Assembly: GCA_020724025.1 (NCBI GenBank)
Contig: DYHU01000240.1
Location: 1-5,766, forward strand
Direction: 5' to 3'
Length of the DNA: 5,766 nucleotides
Source: Syntrophorhabdus sp.
GTDB lineage: Bacteria > Desulfobacterota > BSN033 > UBA1163
In this document: positions 1 to 5,729 of the stretch, piece after piece
Layout of the letters: each line of letters opens with the position of its first letter
Position numbering within the stretch: the first letter of the stretch is position 1
Notes under the pieces: model-generated
The model's input: the letters and a program-made list of their open reading frames with translations, nothing else
The model's database searches: none
Told to the model about the DNA's origin: nothing
Made by a program: the position numbers and the translations under genes

Positions 1-36
1 GCCGGAATGACGACCTTTTTTGAAACTGTTAGTTTA

Positions 37-65
37 TGGACAGACACTAAATAAAAATTTATGAG
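37..65 (+). promoter_or_regulatory. Possible sigma-70 promoter for topA
   Basis: TGGACA at 37-42 (5 of 6 matches to the -35 consensus) is followed after 17 bp by TATGAG at 60-65 (4 of 6). Transcription would start near 72 and give a leader of about 29 nt that contains the topA ribosome binding site. The surrounding AT-rich stretch (48-62) fits a promoter. The match was found by eye and such matches occur by chance, so this is a weak call. No operator palindrome is visible beside it. Confidence 0.3.
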
Positions 66-82
66 TTAAGAATGAAGGACAA

Positions 83-89
83 GAGAGGA
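83..89 (+). promoter_or_regulatory. Ribosome binding site of topA
   Basis: GAGAGGA at 83-89 is a Shine-Dalgarno-like purine run ending 11 nt before the ATG at 101. The spacing is slightly long. A second in-frame ATG at 113 is preceded only by AAAGGG, 2 nt away, which is too close to serve it. This favours the ATG at 101. Confidence 0.55.
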
Positions 90-100
90 TCATAGAATCG

Positions 101-2341
101 ATGACAAAGGGAATGATCGTTGTTGAGTCTCCGACGAAGGTGAAGACCCTTCAGAAATTTTTAGGAGACGATTATATCATTAAAGCCTCAGTAGGACATG
201 TCAAAGACCTTCCAGAGGGTGAGTTGGGGGTGGATATCGAAAAAGATTTTCAACCCCAATATGTCACCATCCCCAAGAAAAAAAAGGTCCTCGGAGAACT
301 GAAGAAGGCAAGCCAGAAGATTAAGAATATCTATCTCGGCCCTGACCCGGACCGGGAAGGAGAGGCCATTGCCTGGCATATTGCCGAGGAGATCGACGGT
401 AAGGACAAAAATATCTACAGGGTTCTCTTCAATGAGATTACGAAGAATGCTGTTCTCGATGCCCTCAAGAAGCCCGGGAAGTTACAGCAATCGAAATTCG
501 AGGCCCAGCAGGCCCGGAGGATTCTGGATCGTCTGGTGGGATATCAGGTCAGCCCCATTCTCTGGGAGAAGGTGCGGCGGGGATTGAGCGCAGGCCGTGT
601 GCAATCCGTTGCCGTCCGAATCATCTGCGAGAGGGAGAGAGAGATTGAGCGTTTCGTCTCTCAAGAATACTGGAGCCTAACCGCCACCCTGAGAGGAAAA
701 GATTCCCCGGTTTCCTTCGATGCCAAACTGGTCAAGTGGAAGGGGAAGAAGGTGGACATGGCTAATGAGTCCGAAGCCGTGGCCATGAAGAAACGGCTCG
801 AAACGGTTCCCTACACGGTTTCAAAAATAGTTCAACAGGAGAAAAAGCGACATCCCCTTCCTCCCTTCATCACCAGCCGCCTCCAGCAGGAGGCCTCCCG
901 GAAACTTTCCTTCAGCGCCTATAAAACCATGAGGATTGCGCAGAAACTGTATGAAGGAGTGGACCTGGGCGAAACAGGTGCGGTGGGTTTGATCACCTAT
1001 ATGCGGACCGATTCTCCCCGCGTCTCTTCGGAAGCGGTCCATCAGGTCAGGGGGTGGATCAATGGCCGCTTTGGAGAATCCTACCTTCCCTCCAAACCCA
1101 ATGTCTATAAAAGCCGAAAGGGCGCCCAGGAGGCCCATGAGGCCATCCGGCCCACCTCGATCGATCTGGATCCTGACAGGATGAAATCCGCACTCGACAA
1201 GGATCAATGGGCGCTTTATAAGCTGATCTGGGACCGATTCGTCGCCTCCCAGATGGCTTCAGCGGTTTTTCTTCAGACCACGGTCGAGATCAAGGCGAGC
1301 GAAGGAATTTTCACTGCGTCAGGAAGCGTCCCTGTTTTTCCTGGATTTATGGCCCTTTATGTGGAATCTGAAGACAATCACATCTCCGCAGACATACAGG
1401 CAGAAGCGGAAGAGAAGAAGTTGCCACGTTTATCGGAGGGAGAAGTTCTGGAATTATTGGGCCTCACACCCAAGCAGCACTTCACCCAACCTCCCCCCCG
1501 ATTCTCTGAGGCTACCCTGATTAAGGAGCTTGAAGAGAAGGGGATAGGAAGGCCTTCCACCTATGCCACGATTTTGAGCACCATTAAAGGGAAGGGATAT
1601 GCGGGGATGGAAAAAGGGAAGTTCTTCCCCACCGAACTGGGTTATTTGGTGAATGACCTTCTGGTGGTCAATTTCCCCGATATTCTCAATATTGAGTTCA
1701 CGGCCCTGATGGAAGAGAACCTGGATAAGATCGAGGAGGGAGAAAAGGGCTGGGTGGAAACACTTAAAGAATTTTATGTCCCTTTCCAGAAGGATCTGGA
1801 AATGGCGAAGGTCTCCATGCGGGATGTAAAAAGGGAGCAGATCCCCACCGATGCCATCTGTGAGCAGTGCGGAGCGAAGATGGTGAAACGATGGGGGAAG
1901 AGGGGTTATTTTCTGGCCTGCTCGAGCTATCCCGAATGCCGTTATACCAGAGAGGTGGAGGGAAACGGCGAGAATCAGAAGGTGGAGACCGATGTGCGGT
2001 GTGAAAAATGCGGAAGCCCGATGGTGATCAAGAATGGCAAGTTCGGGAGGTTTTTAGCCTGCTCCAACTATCCCACCTGCAAGTCCACTCAATCTCTCAA
2101 TACCGGCGTGCATTGTTCCCAGGAGGGATGTGACGGAATGCTGGTTGAGCGAAGGACCCGTAAGGGAAGAACCTTCTATAGTTGCACCAATTATCCGAAA
2201 TGCACCTTTGCCCTGTGGGACAAACCTATTCCTGAGAAGTGTCCGCAATGCGGCGCTCCCTTCCTCATTGAGAAGCAGGGGAAGGGGGGAATCGTGAAGC
2301 GATGTCATCGAAGAGAATGCGGATACCGCGTCTCAGAATGA
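101..2341 (+). CDS. topA: DNA topoisomerase I (type IA) with four C-terminal zinc ribbons
   Basis: TopA relaxes negatively supercoiled DNA by passing one strand through a transient single-strand break, using Mg2+ and a 5'-phosphotyrosine intermediate; it acts on the nucleoid. The protein has 746 residues. The Toprim domain comes first, with catalytic E9 in VVESPTK and the acidic triad D82, D84, E86 in the DPDREGEA motif. The topoisomerase IA core follows, with the active-site tyrosine Y300 and R302 in GLITYMRTDS and the conserved GIGRPSTYA motif at about 481-489. Four zinc ribbons close the protein: C587/C590/C607/C613, C634/C637/C654/C660, C672/C677/C695/C701 and C714/C717/C735/C740. All key residues are present and no frameshift is seen. 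The third ribbon opens with CX4C instead of CX2C. The ATG at 101 suits both the family N-terminus and the ribosome binding site. Its end overlaps the convergent radical SAM gene by 9 bp. Confidence 0.98.
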   Translation: MTKGMIVVESPTKVKTLQKFLGDDYIIKASVGHVKDLPEGELGVDIEKDFQPQYVTIPKKKKVLGELKKASQKIKNIYLGPDPDREGEAIAWHIAEEIDGKDKNIYRVLFNEITKNAVLDALKKPGKLQQSKFEAQQARRILDRLVGYQVSPILWEKVRRGLSAGRVQSVAVRIICEREREIERFVSQEYWSLTATLRGKDSPVSFDAKLVKWKGKKVDMANESEAVAMKKRLETVPYTVSKIVQQEKKRHPLPPFITSRLQQEASRKLSFSAYKTMRIAQKLYEGVDLGETGAVGLITYMRTDSPRVSSEAVHQVRGWINGRFGESYLPSKPNVYKSRKGAQEAHEAIRPTSIDLDPDRMKSALDKDQWALYKLIWDRFVASQMASAVFLQTTVEIKASEGIFTASGSVPVFPGFMALYVESEDNHISADIQAEAEEKKLPRLSEGEVLELLGLTPKQHFTQPPPRFSEATLIKELEEKGIGRPSTYATILSTIKGKGYAGMEKGKFFPTELGYLVNDLLVVNFPDILNIEFTALMEENLDKIEEGEKGWVETLKEFYVPFQKDLEMAKVSMRDVKREQIPTDAICEQCGAKMVKRWGKRGYFLACSSYPECRYTREVEGNGENQKVETDVRCEKCGSPMVIKNGKFGRFLACSNYPTCKSTQSLNTGVHCSQEGCDGMLVERRTRKGRTFYSCTNYPKCTFALWDKPIPEKCPQCGAPFLIEKQGKGGIVKRCHRRECGYRVSE

Positions 2342-3649
2342 GCGGCCCCGATATCTTCTTCTACCCTCAATGATCTTTTTCCGAGTAAACCGGCGCTGCA
2401 TCAACTGAAAAGGGAAGTAAACCAAACGGTTGATCAGGGTGGGTGGATAATCCCACTGAAATCTTTTCAGAATGGAAGGGAAGGAATAGAACTCCCTCCA
2501 GGCATTCTTCCAGCCCTCCCGGAGTTGCCTCCCACTCATCTTCTTTGGAAGGTAATGGGGAGCGGACTCTTCCGGCCTTTCCAATAACCACCATCCATCT
2601 TGAACCAGACGCCCCTCGCTTTTGATCCTCTGATAAAAGGCCGTCTCCGGATACGGGGTCAGGATGGCGAAGGTGACGGCAAAGAGTTTGGTCTGAATGG
2701 CAAAGGATACAGTTTCTTCAAAGATATCAGGGTTGTCCTCATCAAAGCCGAAGATAAAAGAGCCCCAGATGGTAATGCCGTGCCGGTGGAGTGTATCGAT
2801 GATTTCCCGATATTCCGCCGGATTGTTCTGATATTTCTGTGACAGATTGAGGTTCGATTTTGAGAGTGATTCGAAACCTATCAAGAGGCCGATACAGCCG
2901 CTTTTGGCAAGCAGTATTACATTTTCGATATCCCTTAATCCCATAAGAGAGGTCTCCCCTATCCATTTTTTCTTAAGGGGGATTAATGCCCTGAACAATT
3001 CTTTCGAGTATGAAGGGTTGCCGATGATGTTGTCGTCGTTGAACATAATCAGCCGGTGGGGAAGGTTTTTAATTTCCTCAACCACATCGGAGATCGGTCT
3101 GAGCCGGTAAGTATCTCCAAAAAATTTTCGGACCGAACAGAATTCACACCGGTAAGGACATCCCCTGCTGGCCTGAACGACATCGAGTGAAAAGTAACCC
3201 CTTTTGGGAAGGATCTCCCTTCTGGGTATTGGAATTTTTGAGGAATCGGTGAAATCCTTTTGTTGGTAAAAGGGTTGGAGACCTCCGGACCGGGCATCCT
3301 CAATGAGATGGGGCCAGACCTCTTCCGCCTCTCCGATGACCACTGCATCCGCATGTTCCTTGGCTTCATCAGGAAGGGCGGAAGGGTGAATCCCTCCTAA
3401 CACGACAGGGACTCCCCTCTTTCGATAGGCATCCGCAATCCGGTAAGCCCTCAGGGCCGTTTTGGTCAGGACGGTGATCCCGACAAGGTCAATGTCCTTC
3501 AATCCTCTTTCAAGATTGATGGGGGTGAGAAGATCATCGGTAAAAGAGACCGTCACATCCGGAGGAGTGAGGCTGGCGAGGATGGGGAGGGCGAGATTGG
3601 GAACAGGGGCATTCTCTTCAACGGCAGGACAGATGAGTTCGATCTTCAT
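2333..3649 (-). CDS. B12-binding-domain radical SAM protein, DUF4070-like, function unknown
   Basis: This is a 438-residue protein when started at the ATG at 3649 (MKIELICPA...). Residues 1-125 resemble the cobalamin-binding fold of this superfamily, with VVLGGIHPSALPDEA at 82-96 and a following VIGEAEEVW. No DxHxxG motif is present, as is usual for these N-terminal domains. The radical SAM core runs from about 155 to 350, with the 4Fe-4S ligands C164, C168, C171 in SRGCPYRCEFC, then MFNDDN at 202-207 and IGFES at 257-261. The C-terminal part resembles the DUF4070 region also found in hopanoid C-2 methylase HpnP, so a methyl or radical transfer to a lipid or other inert carbon is possible, but the substrate cannot be read from the sequence. 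The reading frame stays open upstream to 3862, but that part lies antisense to trmFO. The 3649 start matches the family N-terminus and lies about 25 nt downstream of a good promoter. No Shine-Dalgarno sequence precedes it. Confidence 0.9.
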   Translation of the reverse strand: MKIELICPAVEENAPVPNLALPILASLTPPDVTVSFTDDLLTPINLERGLKDIDLVGITVLTKTALRAYRIADAYRKRGVPVVLGGIHPSALPDEAKEHADAVVIGEAEEVWPHLIEDARSGGLQPFYQQKDFTDSSKIPIPRREILPKRGYFSLDVVQASRGCPYRCEFCSVRKFFGDTYRLRPISDVVEEIKNLPHRLIMFNDDNIIGNPSYSKELFRALIPLKKKWIGETSLMGLRDIENVILLAKSGCIGLLIGFESLSKSNLNLSQKYQNNPAEYREIIDTLHRHGITIWGSFIFGFDEDNPDIFEETVSFAIQTKLFAVTFAILTPYPETAFYQRIKSEGRLVQDGWWLLERPEESAPHYLPKKMSGRQLREGWKNAWREFYSFPSILKRFQWDYPPTLINRLVYFPFQLMQRRFTRKKIIEGRRRYRGRSF

Positions 3650-3680
3650 AGAGAGGTTTTCACTAAAAAGGGTGTAATTC

Positions 3681-3709
3681 ATTCTAAGAGGATTGGATAC
3701 CTTTTGCAA
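3681..3709 (-). promoter_or_regulatory. Likely promoter of the radical SAM gene
   Basis: Read on the minus strand, TTGCAA (3709-3704, 4 of 6 to the -35 consensus) is followed after exactly 17 bp by TAGAAT (3686-3681, 5 of 6 to the -10 consensus). Transcription would start near 3674, giving a leader of about 25 nt before the ATG at 3649. The next upstream in-frame ATG (3682) would fall inside the -10 hexamer and so be untranscribed, which supports the 3649 start. The -35 hexamer is self-complementary and is shared with the trmFO promoter candidate on the other strand. Confidence 0.45.
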
Positions 3710-3732
3710 ATGGAAGAGAAAAGGCATAAAAT
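3704..3732 (+). promoter_or_regulatory. Likely promoter of trmFO, possibly giving a leaderless mRNA
   Basis: The same TTGCAA hexamer (3704-3709), read on the plus strand, is followed after 17 bp by TAAAAT (3727-3732, 5 of 6 to TATAAT). A start 7-8 nt downstream of the -10 would fall at 3739-3740, on or next to the A of the trmFO ATG. No well-placed Shine-Dalgarno sequence precedes that ATG, which agrees with a leaderless message. Both points are read by eye, so this remains a prediction. Confidence 0.4.
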
Positions 3733-3739
3733 ACTGGCC

Positions 3740-5047
3740 ATGGAACCCATCATCGTCATCGGCGGCGGACTGGCGGGATGCGAGGCGGCGTGGCAGATCG
3801 CAAAGAGAGGAGAGAAAGTCCTCCTCTTCGAGATGAAACCAGGGGTCTACTCCTCTGCCCATCGTTCTCCCTTACTTGCCGAATTGGTCTGCAGTAATTC
3901 ACTGAAATCGGAGTCCCAGGAAAACGCATCCGGGGTTTTAAAGGAGGAGATGTTGCGGCTCGATTCCCTCGTTCTGAAAGTAGCAAGGGAGACAAGAGTT
4001 CCGGCCGGAGAGTCTCTGGCAGTGGATCGGGAAGTCTTTTCAAGGAGGATCACCGAGATCCTGGAGGGACTGGAAGGGGTGGAAATCATCCGGGAGGAGG
4101 TCAAAGCCATTCCCCATGAGGGGATCGCCATCATTGCTTCCGGCCCTCTCACCTCCGAGGCCTTAAGTGGCGAGATCCAGAAATTGACCGGGGCACAACA
4201 TCTTTTTTTCTACGATGCCATCTCACCGATCGTCACTGCAGAATCGATCAATTTTGGAAAAACCTTTAAGGCCTCCCGATATGGGAAAGGGGGCGATGAC
4301 TATCTCAACTTTCCAATGAACGGAGAGGAATATTACCGGTTCGTTGAAGCGCTCAGTCAGGCGGAGAAGGTTCCTCTGAAAGATTTTGAGAAGAGATACC
4401 TTTTCGAGGGCTGTTTGCCCGTAGAGGAACTGGCGGGCCGTGGAAAGGATACCCTGGCCTTTGGTCCACTACGACCTGTGGGCCTTATCGATCCGAAAAC
4501 GAAAAGGCAGCCTTTTGGTGTTGTTCAACTGAGGCAGGAGAATGGGTTTGCCTCTCTTTTCAACCTGGTTGGGTTTCAAACCCGATTGAAACAGGGGGAG
4601 CAGGGGAGGGTCTTCCGAATGATTCCGGGGCTGGAGAAGGCTGAATTTGTTCGCTGGGGATCGGTCCATCGAAATACCTTTGTCGATTCCCCTCGAATCT
4701 TGATGCCATCTCTCCAGCTGAAAGACCGGCCTGACCTTTTCTTTGCCGGTCAGATTACCGGCGTGGAGGGATATGTGGAATCAACGGCCATGGGGCTTCT
4801 GGCCGGGATCAATGGTTTTCTCCGGAAGATGGGGAAGAGCCCTGTCGCCCCACCTCCCACCACAGCGATCGGAGCGTTGGTGAACTACATCACCCGTTCT
4901 CCAGTTGTTCCCTTTCAGCCCATGAATATCAATTTCGGCATCTTTCCTTCCCTGGAGGAAAGGGTCAAGAGCCGAGAAAGGAAACTCCGCATAGGGGAAC
5001 GGGCATTGAAGGATCTGGAGGAGTGGAAAGAGAGAGAGGGAGGCTAA
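3740..5047 (+). CDS. trmFO: tRNA (uracil-54-C5)-methyltransferase, methylene-THF/FAD-dependent
   Basis: TrmFO makes 5-methyluridine at position 54 in the T-loop of tRNA, taking the carbon from 5,10-methylenetetrahydrofolate and reducing it with FADH2. It replaces the SAM-dependent TrmA in many Gram-positive and deltaproteobacterial lineages. The 435-residue product matches the usual family length. Visible motifs are the FAD-binding IGGGLAG at 7-13, ELVCSNSLKS at 48-57 with C51, FEGCLPVEE with C225 (aligning by motif with the catalytic cysteine C226 of the Bacillus enzyme), FGPLRPVGL at 241-249, and the C-terminal FAD-binding region GQITGVEGYVESTAMGLLAG at 337-356. The frame could also start at TTG 3704 or ATG 3710, adding 12 or 10 residues; AAGAGGA at 3686-3692 is spaced 11 nt from the TTG. 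I prefer 3740 because family members begin just before the FAD motif and because of the promoter position. The small gene downstream is probably co-transcribed. Confidence 0.96.
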   Translation: MEPIIVIGGGLAGCEAAWQIAKRGEKVLLFEMKPGVYSSAHRSPLLAELVCSNSLKSESQENASGVLKEEMLRLDSLVLKVARETRVPAGESLAVDREVFSRRITEILEGLEGVEIIREEVKAIPHEGIAIIASGPLTSEALSGEIQKLTGAQHLFFYDAISPIVTAESINFGKTFKASRYGKGGDDYLNFPMNGEEYYRFVEALSQAEKVPLKDFEKRYLFEGCLPVEELAGRGKDTLAFGPLRPVGLIDPKTKRQPFGVVQLRQENGFASLFNLVGFQTRLKQGEQGRVFRMIPGLEKAEFVRWGSVHRNTFVDSPRILMPSLQLKDRPDLFFAGQITGVEGYVESTAMGLLAGINGFLRKMGKSPVAPPPTTAIGALVNYITRSPVVPFQPMNINFGIFPSLEERVKSRERKLRIGERALKDLEEWKEREGG

Positions 5048-5054
5048 GGAGAGG
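5046..5054 (+). promoter_or_regulatory. Strong ribosome binding site of the small CxxC gene
   Basis: AAGGAGAGG at 5046-5054 lies 5 nt before the ATG at 5060 and begins within the TAA stop codon of trmFO (5045-5047). A ribosome ending trmFO would sit on this site, so translational coupling is likely. It is the best Shine-Dalgarno sequence in the window and fixes the start of the downstream gene. Confidence 0.8.
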
Positions 5055-5059
5055 ACAGG

Positions 5060-5395
5060 ATGGAACAAAAGGACAGTAAAGAACCAAAGAGACAGAAGTG
5101 TTTCAGATGCGGGAAAGAACTCCCGCCCGGAAGCCTGACCTATGTGACTCAGATTAGGATCTTTGCAGGATTTGATGGCATCCTCCTGGAACCGGAAGGA
5201 GGGGTGGATCGACAGTTGAGACAGCTCCTGAAGGAAGTTGAGCAGTCGAATCCGGAGGATCTGGAGAAAGATGTCTACCAAGAGTTTAATCTGATTCTCT
5301 GCAAAAGTTGCCGTGACCGATTGGTGGATGAGATCGAGCATCCCTGGGAGGGCCCGTTTCCAATCCGGAGCGGCCCGGGCCGGTTCATCCATTGA
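5060..5395 (+). CDS. Small hypothetical protein with two CxxC pairs (probable zinc-binding)
   Basis: I do not recognise this 111-residue protein. It has a short basic N-terminus, then CFRC (C14, C17), a middle part of about 60 residues rich in acidic and hydrophobic residues with a likely helix around 48-62 (DRQLRQLLKEVEQ), and CKSC (C81, C84). The C-terminal tail (95-111) is rich in proline and glycine. The two CxxC pairs, spaced 63 residues apart, look like the four ligands of one zinc site. There is no signal peptide or membrane segment, so it is probably cytoplasmic. The gene begins 12 nt after trmFO behind a strong ribosome binding site, so it is very likely translated from the trmFO mRNA. 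Its stop codon lies 3 nt before a palindromic repeat element, whose insertion may have reshaped the 3' end. A link to tRNA modification is only a guess from position. Confidence 0.85.
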   Translation: MEQKDSKEPKRQKCFRCGKELPPGSLTYVTQIRIFAGFDGILLEPEGGVDRQLRQLLKEVEQSNPEDLEKDVYQEFNLILCKSCRDRLVDEIEHPWEGPFPIRSGPGRFIH

Positions 5396-5461
5396 AATGG
5401 GGTCACATCTTCAATTGACAATTGAACGGGCTGTCGCCCAAACCAACCGTTTACCCTTCGA

Positions 5462-5478
5462 TCCCGCGTTTCGCGGGA
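5462..5478. repeat. Perfect 7-bp hairpin inside the element
   Basis: TCCCGCG (5462-5468) and CGCGGGA (5472-5478) pair perfectly around a TTT loop. The flanks CCCT (5454-5457) and AGGG (5482-5485) can add an outer stem across a small internal loop. Confidence 0.7.
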
Positions 5479-5522
5479 CTCAGGGCGAGCGGTGATATGT
5501 TGAAACCATATGACTTTTCCGC

Positions 5523-5547
5523 TCATGCTGAGCTTGTCGAAGCATGA
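5523..5547. repeat. REP-like palindrome with 7-bp stem
   Basis: TCATGCT (5523-5529) pairs with AGCATGA (5541-5547) around an 11-nt loop. A competing inner hairpin GCTT-GTCG-AAGC (5532-5543) is also possible. The AGCTTGTCGAAGC core is, from memory, a widespread extragenic palindrome core in proteobacterial genomes. Confidence 0.6.
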
Positions 5548-5643
5548 AATCGATTTGAGCAACAGCCCGTGAAGATGTGACCCCAACTATAACCCCTCGG
5601 TTATGGGGGGTAATTCCATCTTATTGATAGTAGGAGTCGATAA

Positions 5644-5663
5644 GCGGGGTTTTCTAACCCCGC
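5644..5663. repeat. GC-rich hairpin, 8-bp stem
   Basis: GCGGGGTT (5644-5651) and AACCCCGC (5656-5663) form a perfect stem with a TTCT loop. No T run follows on either strand, so it is not a typical intrinsic terminator. It lies 7 bp from the next hairpin. Confidence 0.75.
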
Positions 5664-5670
5664 CTCCAAT

Positions 5671-5698
5671 ATAGGCGGGACAGGAATGTCCCGCCTAT
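5671..5698. repeat. Strong 12-bp hairpin with GGAA tetraloop
   Basis: ATAGGCGGGACA (5671-5682) pairs perfectly with TGTCCCGCCTAT (5687-5698) around GGAA, which fits the GNRA tetraloop pattern if transcribed from the plus strand. It is the most stable hairpin in the window. The nearest T run (TTTTT, 5713-5717) begins 15 nt after the stem, too far for a normal intrinsic terminator, though the structure may still end or protect the operon transcript. Confidence 0.75.
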
Positions 5699-5729
5699 CG
5701 GGTGTAATTAAATTTTTATCAGGAATTTT

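Larger units (their letters stand above)
5399..5584. repeat. 186-bp palindromic element with ~31-bp terminal inverted repeats (MITE/REP-like)
   Basis: The left end GGGGTCACATCTTCA (5399-5413) is a perfect reverse complement of the right end (5570-5584). After a 13-nt insertion in the left arm (5414-5426), pairing resumes: 5427-5442 matches 5554-5569 at 14 of 16 positions, and both mismatches are C opposite A. The arms therefore match at 29 of 31 positions. Nested inside are a hairpin at 5462-5478, the pair GAGCGG/CCGCTC (5487-5492 with 5519-5524) and a hairpin at 5523-5547. No open frame inside could be a transposase, and no target-site duplication is visible. The ends resemble, from memory, GGGGTCA...-type sequences seen near REP-associated Y1 transposases, so a non-autonomous element mobilised in trans is a reasonable inference. 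Confidence 0.7.

Noticed and set aside
821..1207. 128-codon open frame on the minus strand inside topA
   Set aside because: It is antisense to the highly conserved catalytic part of topA and resembles no protein family.
3704..3739. Upstream trmFO starts at TTG 3704 or ATG 3710
   Set aside because: They add residues not found in the family, and 3704 falls inside the putative -35 hexamer. They are not excluded, because AAGAGGA at 3686-3692 could serve the TTG.
3650..3862. 71-residue N-terminal extension of the radical SAM reading frame
   Set aside because: It is antisense to trmFO, has low-complexity acidic runs unlike the family, and lies on or upstream of the likely promoter. The ATG at 3649 begins with the usual family N-terminus.
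4781..5392. 203-codon open frame on the minus strand
   Set aside because: It lies antisense to the end of trmFO and the small gene, has leucine- and phenylalanine-rich shadow composition, and has no ribosome binding site or recognisable motif.
5392..5591. Target-site duplication around the 186-bp element
   Set aside because: The left flank (TTGAAAT) and right flank (AACTATA) do not match, so no duplication can be claimed.
5671..5717. Intrinsic terminator after the small gene
   Set aside because: The 12-bp hairpin is strong, but the T run starts 15 nt past the stem instead of directly after it.
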